A DNA stretch of 10,076 nt from Baffinella frigidus (GCA_026770585.1 MU647036.1:202077-212152); one strand, 5' to 3'. Shown: positions 1 through 5,722, counted from the first letter of the stretch. Notes: generated from the sequence alone by a model not told the origin. Made by a program: numbers and translations.

Positions 1-83
1 AGCACCCGCAGAGCGGGAGCGGGTTTGTTCAGCAATCTCTCTGCCCTTGAGTTTTAGTTTCGCCTGCCGCCCCCCCCCCCCAC

Positions 84-223
84 ACACACGGTGGGCCTCG
101 AGAGGGTTTTGGGACCCCTAGATTCCGCGGTAACGTGACCAAATTTGCGTTAGAACATCGTTGAAGTTACCTGCCCACAGGGTAAGTTGACTTTTGATGA
201 AAGGTCCGTAGTCCACCGTGTGG
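84..223 (-). mobile_element. MITE-like element with CCACACGGTGG ends, copy 1
   Basis: Read on the minus strand this segment begins CCACACGGTGGACTACGG and ends CCACCGTGTG, so its ends are inverted repeats of about 10-11 bp. It aligns over its whole length with 6991-7138 on the plus strand; the first 40 or so bases are almost identical and the middle shares AAATTTGGTCACGT. It has no coding capacity. A C run (70-81) and a short CA run abut its left end. The size, inverted ends and a second copy in the opposite orientation fit a non-autonomous DNA transposon (MITE). No clear target duplication was seen. Confidence 0.6.
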
Positions 224-299
224 CCCGTCCCTGTACCCCAAGCGTAGCCTCCTCACGCGCAACCCGAGCATTCTCCCCAGGCGGGATTGCTTCATTGTT
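224..299. other. Unassigned sequence before telomere-type tract
   Basis: Together with 1-83 this is the rest of the left end of the window. I see no gene or RNA gene in it. It separates the CCACACGGTGG element from the CCCTAAA tract. Confidence 0.4.
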
Positions 300-457
300 A
301 AACCTAAACCCTATACCCTAAACCCTGTACCCTAAACCCTAAACCCTAAACCCTAAACCCTAAACCCTAAACCCTAGACCCTAGACCCCAAACCCTAAAC
401 CCTAGACCCTAAACCCTAAACCCTAAACCCTAAACCCTAAACCCTAAACCCTAAACC
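300..457 (-). repeat. Interstitial telomere-type tract, CCCTAAA on plus strand
   Basis: About 22 units of CCCTAAA, mostly perfect, with a few variants (CCCTATA, CCCTGTA, CCCTAGA). The G-rich strand TTTAGGG is on the minus strand, as at the left end of a chromosome, but about 300 bp of other sequence lie outside it, so in this window it is interstitial. TTTAGGG is the plant-type telomere repeat, also used by many green algae and some other protists. Confidence 0.9.
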
Positions 458-488
458 TGAGCATTCTCTGCAAGCGTAACCTTCCTAA

Positions 489-562
489 CCGTAACCTCGC
501 GAAGCGTAAAATCCCCGAGCGTGGCCTCCGCAACTGCTCACAGTGAGTCTCCGCAACCGCTC
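489..562 (+). repeat. Direct repeat, left copy, flanking foldback element
   Basis: The segment beginning CCGTAACCTCGCGAAGCG recurs at 655-728 (offset 166 bp) with only a handful of differences. It contains ATCCCCGAGCGTGGCCTCCG. The foldback element at 571-649 lies between the two copies. At about 74 bp it is far too long for an ordinary target-site duplication. Confidence 0.8.
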
Positions 563-570
563 ACAGTGAA

Positions 571-649
571 TCACACCCTCTCGCACACCCTCTCACACCC
601 TCTCGCACACCCTCGAGGGTGTGATGCGCGTCGTCAGCGACATCCCTGC
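571..649 (+). repeat. GC-rich foldback element, family B, copy 1
   Basis: Family B has a core of repeated ACACCCTC motifs, a central CACCCTCGAGGGTG palindrome, and outer arms containing GACGCGCATCACACCCTC and its complement. This copy keeps the right arm through CGTCAGCGACATCCCTGC but lacks the left arm before TCACACCC. Seven copies occur in the window (571, 2804, 4026, 4153, 5559, 6867, 8147). Reading frames through it give the recurrent peptides HTLSHTLSHPLAHPRG and LEGVREGVRGCARG, which are artefacts of the repeat. No transposase is present. Confidence 0.8.
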
Positions 650-654
650 GTGGA

Positions 655-728
655 CCGTAACCTCGCGAACCGTAAAATCCCCGAGCGTGGCCTCCGCAAC
701 CGCTCGCAGTGAGTCTACAACCGCTCAC
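655..728 (+). repeat. Direct repeat, right copy, flanking foldback element
   Basis: Second copy of the 489-562 segment, starting 5 bp after the foldback element ends. Its last 12 bases (ACAACCGCTCAC, 717-728) are also the first unit of the hairpin array at 717-804. Confidence 0.8.
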
Positions 729-804
729 TCGGAAAACTTCCGCGTGAGCGGTTGTGGAAACACAACCGCTCACTTCCACAACCGCTCACTCCACAACCGC
801 TCAC
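717..804 (+). repeat. Array of ACAACCGCTCAC units with one inverted unit
   Basis: ACAACCGCTCAC occurs at 717-728, 762-773, 778-789 and 793-804, the last three spaced 15-16 bp apart. The exact complement GTGAGCGGTTGT is at 744-755, so it can pair with the unit on either side as 12-bp stems. The array ends about 36 bp before the likely start codon of the gene at 841. It may be a remnant of an insertion at the 5' end of the gene or a regulatory cluster; the sequence does not decide. Confidence 0.75.
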
Positions 805-840
805 TCGGAAAACTCTGTTGCGCAGGGCATCACAGCATGG

Positions 841-2232
841 ATGGATGCGCTGATCGAAAGCGCGAAGCTGCGGTGGAAAGAAGGAGCCAACTTCTGCAAG
901 CTCGAGGAGATGCTCTCCGGACTCGAGTGGGAGAAGATACAGCAGAAGGGCACCACGTTCCCCTACAAGCCGGGTTCTACGCCGCTGCAGACGCGCAAGC
1001 TCGTGATCGCGGACATTCCGAAGTCCGAGACTGCTACGCCGTTTGAGCTTCCCGCGCAGGACCCGATGGTGAAAGCGCTGGCGCGGGCGAAGCTGAAGCT
1101 CGGGCCTACGGAGCTCGGGGTCGACGACGTGTGCTCCTCGCTGTTCTACGTGCTGCTTCAGGGCCCGACGCGCTGGTACGTGGAGGACCCCGAGCAACGG
1201 AAGAAGAACGCGGACAACCTGCGCGCGTGGCTGGCGCTGCACATTTCCAACAGCAACCGCGAGGAGGCGTTCCTGGCTACCTACGGGCGCGCCCGCGACG
1301 ACTACGTCGAGAAGCTCGCGCTCACCGCCGGGGGCGCGCAGCTCACCGGGGACGAGGTGAGCATCATGCACGCTGCGGTCTACCAGCCCGGCTCTGCGCT
1401 CGCGATCGACGTGTGGGTCGCGGGGAAGGACCGGCCGTATCGCTCCTTCCGGTCGGACAGGACGAGCGGGCACGTGGTCAACATCGCGCTCATGAGCCAC
1501 ACGAGCCACGGGGTGGCGTTCCGGTCGGTCACCTCCGTGCGGCAGCAAGTCGAGCGCCGATCAAGCCCGCGGTTCATCCCGCCGCCGCCGATCGACCCTG
1601 CTACGGTGTGCCCGCGCCCCATCAAAGGAGCTGCGTCGGACGATGGGCTGCTGTACCTCATCCTCGACGCCAACGTGCTCGCCGAAGTGGGGGCGAGTTC
1701 GCGTGCCTGGGAAAACACCTTCGAGCGGCTCTGGGAAGAGCAGCGGGGGTGTGTGCGGATCTTCATCCACTACATGGTGCGCGGAGAGCTCGGGAACCTC
1801 AAGGACAAGAAGTCTCGTGCACCGCACCGATCCCCGGAATGGGAAAAGAACAAGAAGCTGAACGCGAGCGCCAAGCATGCGATCAACTTTTTCATCGAGG
1901 AGTTCGTCTACGGGGGTAAGACTCCGAAGATCCACGGTCCTGACTCCAGAGACCGCGGCGCCGAAAAGAAGGCCTCCTGCTTCGTCATCATGCAGGACAA
2001 GACAGAGTACGCCGACTCGAAGAAGACGTGGGACGTCCCGGCGTGGTCGGAGTTCGAGCTGGGGGTGGGGCACGAAATCGCGCGGCGCAACGACACCCGC
2101 AACGCCAACAACGACAAGATCATCCGCGCGTTTGCGGACCACTGCGTGTACAAGTACGGCCGCGGGTCAGCCTCCCTCCCTCCTTACCACTCGCCCTCAC
2201 GCAAAGACCAAATCCTCGATTTTGAGACCTAA
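841..2232 (+). CDS. OTU-like plus PIN-domain protein, 3' end probably truncated or spliced
   Basis: The uninterrupted frame encodes about 463 residues and has strong G/C preference at third positions. The frame is open from 748, but upstream of 841 it contains only GTG (754) and repeat DNA, so ATG 841 is the best unspliced start; an out-of-frame ATG sits at 837, and an acceptor-like gcag precedes 823. Residues are numbered from 754. Residues 121-260 resemble an OTU cysteine-protease domain: DDVC (D124, C127) before SLFYVLL, a helical DNLRAWLALHI then DDYVEKLAL, and a final IALMSHTSHGVAF with candidate H252. Two extra residues after the Cys make this tentative. Residues 297-470 match PIN nucleases better: LYLILDANVL (D305), VRGELGNLK (E345) and NNDKIIRAF (D454), the usual first three acidic positions. 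The fourth, normally in a T-x-D strand, is missing; after KYGRG (about 2163) the sequence turns low-complexity, suggesting truncation or an unseen intron. Inferred role: an RNase with a ubiquitin-related or protease-like partner domain. No transit or signal peptide is evident. Confidence 0.7.
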   Translation: MDALIESAKLRWKEGANFCKLEEMLSGLEWEKIQQKGTTFPYKPGSTPLQTRKLVIADIPKSETATPFELPAQDPMVKALARAKLKLGPTELGVDDVCSSLFYVLLQGPTRWYVEDPEQRKKNADNLRAWLALHISNSNREEAFLATYGRARDDYVEKLALTAGGAQLTGDEVSIMHAAVYQPGSALAIDVWVAGKDRPYRSFRSDRTSGHVVNIALMSHTSHGVAFRSVTSVRQQVERRSSPRFIPPPPIDPATVCPRPIKGAASDDGLLYLILDANVLAEVGASSRAWENTFERLWEEQRGCVRIFIHYMVRGELGNLKDKKSRAPHRSPEWEKNKKLNASAKHAINFFIEEFVYGGKTPKIHGPDSRDRGAEKKASCFVIMQDKTEYADSKKTWDVPAWSEFELGVGHEIARRNDTRNANNDKIIRAFADHCVYKYGRGSASLPPYHSPSRKDQILDFET

Positions 2233-2243
2233 AATCCACCTTG

Positions 2244-2269
2244 CAGCGGGGTCGGATCTGACCCCGCTG
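2244..2269. promoter_or_regulatory. Near-perfect palindrome just after the gene
   Basis: AGCGGGGTC and GACCCCGCT flank GGATCT, giving a 10-bp GC-rich stem counting the outer C-G pair, centred on GATC. It begins 12 bp after the stop codon and ends about 11 bp before the poly(A)-type signals. It could form a hairpin in the 3' UTR or be a small insertion; no U tract follows, so it is not a bacterial-type terminator. Confidence 0.6.
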
Positions 2270-2279
2270 ACAAAAATGA

Positions 2280-2291
2280 TGTAATAATAAA
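2280..2291 (+). promoter_or_regulatory. Candidate polyadenylation signals TGTAA and AATAAA
   Basis: TGTAA (2280-2284), the common chlorophyte signal, is followed two bases later by AATAAA (2286-2291), 48-59 bp after the stop codon. The position suits 3' end formation of the gene at 841-2232. Short A/T motifs arise by chance, so support is moderate. Confidence 0.45.
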
Positions 2292-2803
2292 AGTCTGCCA
2301 GGTCCCGGACGCGACCAGGTGTCCAGGCAGAAGCGTTGGGTCCGTGACCAGAAGCAACGACCTTCTGTTTGAACACGACTCTTTTCTCGGAGGACGTGAC
2401 CGGTCACGTGATCCCCGTCGCGTGTAGTCGCATTTTTTTTTCACATATTTTGGACATGCCACCCCGGAATACAATGTTTCAAAGCCTTATTAGTGCCTGG
2501 CTACCTGTCTCGAGATCAAGGGATTTGGTCTCGCTGTGAGGGCTGGTGGTAAGAGGAATAAAAAATAGTTGGCTATTTACACTTAGGGAGATTAGGAAAG
2601 TTACTATGTGCACTCAGGGAGATCAGGAAAGTTAGAGCCTAGATACCCACAGGGTCAGGGTGGGAACGTCGGGGGCCTCGATCTTTAGGTCCTTTAGGTT
2701 TTGCGAGCTCGCACCGTAGGCGGACACTGGAACGTATCTGCAGGATGGCCCTGCATTGTTTCAAGTCTCCAACGCACCCTCGTGGAGCCGTCGACCGAAA
2801 CTC
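2292..2803. other. Stretch without a recognisable gene
   Basis: No coding frame here looks real. It contains a 16-bp perfect palindrome, ACGTGACCGGTCACGT (2394-2409), made of two inverted copies of the GGTCACGT motif found in mobile elements elsewhere in the window. It also has a 24-bp direct duplication (2580-2603 and 2611-2634, period 31, two mismatches) and an AATAAA at about 2557. The stretch around 2430-2480 loosely resembles 3325-3375 (T run, then CGGAATA and ATGTTT). Confidence 0.5.
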
Positions 2804-2867
2804 GACGACGCGCATCACACCCTCGAGGGTGTGCGAGAGGGTGTGAGAGGGTGTGCGAGAGGGTGTG
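2804..2867 (-). repeat. GC-rich foldback element, family B, copy 2 (one arm lost)
   Basis: Minus-orientation copy: GACGACGCGCATCACACCC is followed directly by GAGGGTGTG and three further GAGGGTGTG-type units, but the distal arm is missing and the sequence switches to TTCTAAAC. The 18 bases CGACCGAAACTCGACGAC overlapping its left edge recur at 3231-3248 without an element. Confidence 0.75.
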
Positions 2868-2920
2868 TTCTAAACTACAGGGTGCTGCTGCAGGCCGATG
2901 AACGCCCCGACATTCCTGCC

Positions 2921-2982
2921 TTCATCAGACAGATCCGTCTTTCATCATCAGACAGATCATTCTTTCACCAGACCCGTCTTTA
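2921..2982 (+). repeat. Short tandem repeat, about 23-bp unit
   Basis: ATCAGACAGATC followed by TCTTTCA is repeated with a period of 23 bp (units at 2924 and 2947), plus a third degenerate unit ending GACCCGTCTTTAATC. There are about 2.7 copies. Confidence 0.65.
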
Positions 2983-3641
2983 ATCTGAGCCCTGGGCCCT
3001 TGCAGGAAAGTGGTCATGGTCACCGACGACAAAGACTTTCAGCAGCGATGCCTCGACACTTCGCCGCCGCACAACCAGAAAATCCCGGTCAGCTCCTCAC
3101 CAGCTCTTGACGGTTGAAACGCGCCTTTTTTGCTATCCGGGCGATGAGACGGCGGTGCATCGAAGGGGGAAGGTTGCTCTAACCCGTGGAGCGCGTCTGG
3201 CAGGTGATGACGTGCTTTCGCACAAGCGGCCGACCGAAACTCGACGACATGTGGCACACACGGCGTGGTGACCTGAAGCAGACGTGTGGCCCTTGCCCTC
3301 ACCCCTGGAGCCGGGGCGACCCGGAATCTTCTTTTTTGCATATTCTGTTTGCCTGCTCGGAATATGATGTTTGCCCTGTTGCGCTGGTTCGGGGGGGATG
3401 TTTTCTGAAGTGAGGGGGTGGAGCAGGATCCTCAAGGCGCTGCGGGATGATCCTGCCCAGCGCTAAGCGAGAGAGAGTCGGAAGTGAGTGTGTGGGAGAG
3501 CGATGCGTGGGCGGCATCAGGCTGCTGCGTGGCTGAGAGAAGGGCAAGGGTGCGTTTGACAACCCTTCTCGCCCTTGGCGTTTGGCAAACGCGCCTTTCG
3601 AAGCGATGGTGGCCCTGGACGCCTCGCACCCTTTGCACCTT
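2983..3641. other. Stretch without a recognisable gene
   Basis: Several short open frames exist, none with convincing coding character. The 18-mer CGACCGAAACTCGACGAC at 3231-3248 duplicates 2792-2809. A frame through it reads GRPKLDDMWH, faintly like the start of a BED zinc finger of hAT transposases, but the cysteine and histidine pattern is not convincing. GGCGTTTG and CAAACGC near 3578-3597 form a small hairpin related to the stronger one at 3642. Confidence 0.45.
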
Positions 3642-3676
3642 CGGCAAACGCCTCGCTCCCTTCGAGGCGTTTGCCG
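3642..3676. repeat. 14-bp stem hairpin
   Basis: CGGCAAACGCCTCG (3642-3655) pairs perfectly with CGAGGCGTTTGCCG (3663-3676) across a 7-base loop. The GGCAAACGC theme also occurs just upstream. Confidence 0.8.
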
Positions 3677-3743
3677 TGGGCCAGGATGAGCAGCTGATCG
3701 CTTCCTGATGCAGGAGTGTTGCGAGTGGTTCTAGATCCGGATC

Positions 3744-3774
3744 TGTAGGACCACCATGTGATGGTGGTCCTACA
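3744..3774. repeat. 14-bp stem, 3-base loop hairpin
   Basis: TGTAGGACCACCAT and ATGGTGGTCCTACA are perfect complements around GTG. Its right arm ends in TACA, which is also the first four bases of the next foldback element, so the two abut or overlap. Confidence 0.85.
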
Positions 3775-3962
3775 GGGGTACCCCGCTCATAAGAAACCGC
3801 CTCCTCCTAGGACCCTGCAGTACAGTAGTCCTCTGCCTAGGGCCCTGTGGTGGTCCTAGGGGGGGGGCGCGCTTTCTTATGAGCGAGGTATCCCTGTATG
3901 CCTAGGGCCCTATGGTGGTCCTGGGGGGGGTTGCGTTTTCTTATGAGCGAGGTACCCCTGTA
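3771..3962 (+). repeat. Foldback element, family C, copy 1, with right half duplicated
   Basis: Family C starts TACAGGGGTACCNCGCTCAT followed by AAGAAACCGC and ends with the complementary arm TTTCTTATGAGCGAGGTA followed by CCCTGTA. The full element is 3771-3898. Its right half (3834-3898, from TGCCTAGGGCCCT) is then repeated in tandem at 3899-3962. The interior has CCTAGG and GGGCCC palindromes next to C and G homopolymer runs. Other copies are at 4334 and 4737. It is non-coding. Confidence 0.8.
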
Positions 3963-3963
3963 T

Positions 3964-3999
3964 GTGGCGGGCGGGTCCATCATCAGACCCGCCCGCCAC
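3964..3999. repeat. 14-bp GC-rich hairpin
   Basis: GTGGCGGGCGGGTC (3964-3977) pairs with GACCCGCCCGCCAC (3986-3999) around an 8-base loop. It lies directly between family C and family B elements. Confidence 0.85.
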
Positions 4000-4001
4000 C
4001 T

Positions 4002-4025
4002 GGGGCCATTCTGCGGGATGGCCCC
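4002..4025. repeat. 8-bp hairpin
   Basis: GGGGCCAT (4002-4009) and ATGGCCCC (4018-4025) are perfect complements around 8 bases. It ends exactly where the next family B element begins. Confidence 0.7.
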
Positions 4026-4113
4026 GCAGGGATGTCGCTGACGACGCGCATCACACCCTCTCGCACACCCTCTCACACCCTCTCGCACACCCTCGAGGGT
4101 GTGATGCGCGTCG
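4026..4113 (+). repeat. GC-rich foldback element, family B, copy 3
   Basis: The left arm is complete (GCAGGGATGTCGCTGACG onward), with the repeated ACACCCTC core and the right arm through GATGCGCGTCG. The outermost part of the right arm is absent. Confidence 0.85.
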
Positions 4114-4152
4114 CCTTCCGCAGCAACTCCGCAGCCTCGACCTGGTGGGGGG

Positions 4153-4242
4153 TGTAGCTGACGACGCGCATCACACCCTCTCGCACACCCTCTCACACCC
4201 TCTCGCACACCCTCGAGGGTGTGATGCGCGTCGTCAGCTACA
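4153..4242 (+). repeat. GC-rich foldback element, family B, copy 4 (most symmetrical)
   Basis: The 28-base arms starting TGTAGCTGACGACGCG and ending CGCGTCGTCAGCTACA are perfect complements over their whole length, enclosing the ACACCCTC core. The arm tip (TGTAGC) differs from the TGTCGC tip of copies 1 and 3, yet here both arms carry the same change. Confidence 0.9.
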
Positions 4243-4257
4243 GAACGCTCAACGACA

Positions 4258-4279
4258 CCAGTTGCCAGCTGGCAACTGG
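4258..4279. repeat. 22-bp perfect palindrome
   Basis: CCAGTTGCCAG is followed immediately by CTGGCAACTGG, with no spacer. It is 15 bp past family B copy 4. Confidence 0.85.
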
Positions 4280-4333
4280 CTTGTTTTCCCTGCTGCGAGA
4301 CTGCGCCGGAAGTCGAGAGTCGTGCAACAATGG

Positions 4334-4430
4334 TACAGGGGTACCTCGCTCATAAGAAACCGCCCCCCCCTAGGACCCTACAGTAGGACCACGCCTAGGA
4401 TCCTATGGTGATCCTGGGGGGGGGGGCGTT
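4334..4430 (+). repeat. Foldback element, family C, copy 2 (right arm truncated)
   Basis: It starts TACAGGGGTACCTCGCTCAT, runs through C8 TAGGACCC and GCCTAGGATCC, and stops in a G run followed by GCGTTTGGG. The TTTCTTATGAGCGAGGTA arm is missing. Confidence 0.8.
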
Positions 4431-4736
4431 TGGGTGGGAAGCAGGGAAAGATGCAAAGAGCCCTCTGGCCAGATTCGGGAGGCGTTCTAGGAGAATAAAG
4501 TGCCTCTGCGCCGACGTGATGGGCTTGGCTGTACACGTGTAGAGCGCACACGGCCTCTCTCGGCGTCCCTGCTCAGATACAGCATCGATAATGCCTCAGA
4601 CAGCGAAGCTTCGAACAAGTCTCCATCGCTTCTCCCAGCCATCTCTTTCATTTACACGTAATGTACACCGCTCTCTCTCTCAAGTCAGCTATCCACAGTC
4701 CTAATCACAGTCGCAAGTCAGCTAATCACAGTCCTC
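4431..4736. other. Stretch without a gene; small duplication at the right end
   Basis: I see no coding frame or RNA gene. CAAGTCAGCTA and AATCACAGTC are each repeated between about 4681 and 4735, next to a short CT run (4672-4681). Confidence 0.45.
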
Positions 4737-4909
4737 TACAGGGGTACCTTGCTCATCAGAAATTGCCCCCCCCATAGGACCCCCCTAGGGCCCTAGGGGT
4801 GCCTCGCTCATAAGAAACCGCCCCCCCCTAGGACCCTACACTAGGACCACGCCTAGGGCCCTATGGTGATCCTAGGGGGGTGGGCGCTTCTTATGAGCGA
4901 GGTACCCCT
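4737..4909 (+). repeat. Foldback element, family C, copy 3 (nested or double left arm)
   Basis: A diverged left arm (4737-4785, GGGGTACCTTGCTCATCAG) is followed by a second, better left arm (4795 onward, AGGGGTGCCTCGCTCATAAG), the usual interior, and a single right arm CTTCTTATGAGCGAGGTA ending CCCCT at 4909. Copy 1 has a doubled right half and this copy a doubled left arm, so the family seems prone to half-element duplication. Confidence 0.75.
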
Positions 4910-4986
4910 CTAGGGTCCTCGGGCTTCTACCACACACGCCTCTCCCGCATCCCCCGAAACGCACCCTTCTCTCAGCCTCACCTTCT

Positions 4987-5005
4987 CCCCCCCCCCCCCC
5001 CCCCC
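4987..5005. repeat. Homopolymer run of 19 C
   Basis: Nineteen C residues in a row, 24 bp before the 28-bp minisatellite. The exact length may be affected by sequencing error. Confidence 0.8.
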
Positions 5006-5028
5006 TGGACCGCGCCGCCCCCTGCCCC

Positions 5029-5210
5029 GAGGCGGGCCCGTCCTAGACTCCTTTCCGAGGCGGGTCCATCCTAAACTGTGTCCCGAGGCGGGCCCGTCCT
5101 AGCCTCCTTCCCGAGGTGGGTCCGCACCTGACTCCGTCCCGAGGCGGGCCCGTCCTAGGCTACGTCCCGAGGCGCCCAGACTCCGTCCCGAGGGGGGCCC
5201 GTCCTGGACC
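5029..5210 (+). repeat. 28-bp minisatellite, about 6.5 units
   Basis: Units begin GAGGCGGGCCCGTCCTAG or close variants at 5029, 5057, 5085, 5113, 5141, 5169 and 5190. The first five units are exactly 28 bp; the sixth has lost 7 bp and the last is partial. Single-base differences separate the units, so the array is not newly expanded. The frame is not kept open. Confidence 0.9.
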
Positions 5211-5246
5211 ACCCTCTCACTTTCCGGCTTGATCCTGGAATGTTCC

Positions 5247-5351
5247 TATCCCTCAAGTGGCCAGTAGGCTCATACGTCCTACCGTAGGGCCCTAGGACCT
5301 GCCTAGGACCTCTTTGCGGTCAATTTCGACCGCCTCGCCACTTAAGGGATA
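5247..5351 (+). mobile_element. TATCCC-ended small element, copy 1
   Basis: It starts TATCCCTCAAGTGGCC and ends CACTTAAGGGATA, inverted ends with one mismatch. Its left 60 bp (with TAGGGCCCTAGGACCTGCC) match the left part of the element at 9221-9354. The interiors differ: here there is a small hairpin of GCGGTC and GACCGC. It is non-coding and MITE-like. Confidence 0.7.
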
Positions 5352-5355
5352 CGCA

Positions 5356-5379
5356 AGGTAACCCTGTACAGGGTTACCT
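5356..5379. repeat. 24-bp perfect palindrome
   Basis: AGGTAACCCTGT and ACAGGGTTACCT meet without a spacer. It lies 4 bp past the TATCCC-ended element. Confidence 0.85.
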
Positions 5380-5392
5380 AGTGAACGTGATT

Positions 5393-5421
5393 GTGTAAAG
5401 TCACTCGGAGTGACTTTACAC
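5393..5421. repeat. 14-bp inverted repeat with one-base centre
   Basis: GTGTAAAGTCACTC (5393-5406), G, GAGTGACTTTACAC (5408-5421). A third related half, GAGTGACTTTGCAC, follows at 5425-5438. A similar GTGTCAAGTCACTC occurs after the sister element, at 9366-9379. Confidence 0.85.
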
Positions 5422-5476
5422 TCAGAGTGACTTTGCACTGGCATAGCCTACAGCGACTTGTCCTCGTCGCTTTTGA

Positions 5477-5540
5477 GCAGAAGCATGCTGTCTTGGCTGC
5501 TCATCTCTGAAGGAAGCGTTACGTTCTCTACGCCTGCGTT
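5477..5540 (+). repeat. Direct repeat, left copy, flanking foldback element
   Basis: The segment GCAGAAGCATGCTGTCTTGG through CTACGCCTGCGTT recurs at 5659-5722 (offset 182 bp) with one or two differences, and both copies run on into GGGTTT-type sequence. Family B copy 5 lies between them. Confidence 0.9.
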
Positions 5541-5558
5541 TAGGGTTTTGGGGTTTAG

Positions 5559-5655
5559 TGTAGCTGACGACGCGCATCACACCCTCTCGCACACCCTCTC
5601 ACACCCTCTCGCACACCCTCGAGGGTGTGATGCGCATCGTCAGCGACATCCCTGC
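5559..5655 (+). repeat. GC-rich foldback element, family B, copy 5
   Basis: The left arm has the TGTAGCTGACG tip and the right arm the CGTCAGCGACATCCCTGC tip, so its arms are of two different types and mismatch at the tip. There is one further mismatch (GCGCATCG for GCGCGTCG). The core is the usual ACACCCTC array. Confidence 0.85.
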
Positions 5656-5658
5656 GGG

Positions 5659-5722
5659 GCAGAAGCATGCTGTCTTGGCTGCTCATCTCTGAAGGAAGAG
5701 TTACGTTCTCTACGCCTGCGTT
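5659..5722 (+). repeat. Direct repeat, right copy, flanking foldback element
   Basis: Near-identical to 5477-5540; differences include AAGAGTT for AAGCGTT. It begins 4 bp after the foldback element and leads straight into the TTTAGGG tract. Confidence 0.9.

Noticed and set aside
1-457. Window as a true chromosome end
   Set aside because: The CCCTAAA tract is short, contains variants and has about 300 bp of complex sequence outside it, including a MITE.
754-840. GTG at 754 as the start of the gene
   Set aside because: GTG starts are not expected in a nuclear eukaryotic gene, and the first 20 codons are hairpin-array sequence (TTAHS repeats).
715-1548. 277-codon minus-strand open frame
   Set aside because: It is antisense to the strongly G/C3-biased gene at 841-2232, is arginine- and proline-rich without recognisable motifs, and is the usual shadow of a GC-rich gene.
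3186-3413. Possible BED zinc finger (GRPKLDDMWH) of a hAT transposase
   Set aside because: The aromatic and Cys/His spacing does not follow the BED pattern and nothing further of a transposase follows.
3837-4411. Open frames of 80-150 codons across the foldback cluster
   Set aside because: They consist of translated family B and C repeats (HTLSHTLSHPLAHPRG, RGTSLIR strings) that recur in other frames and on both strands.
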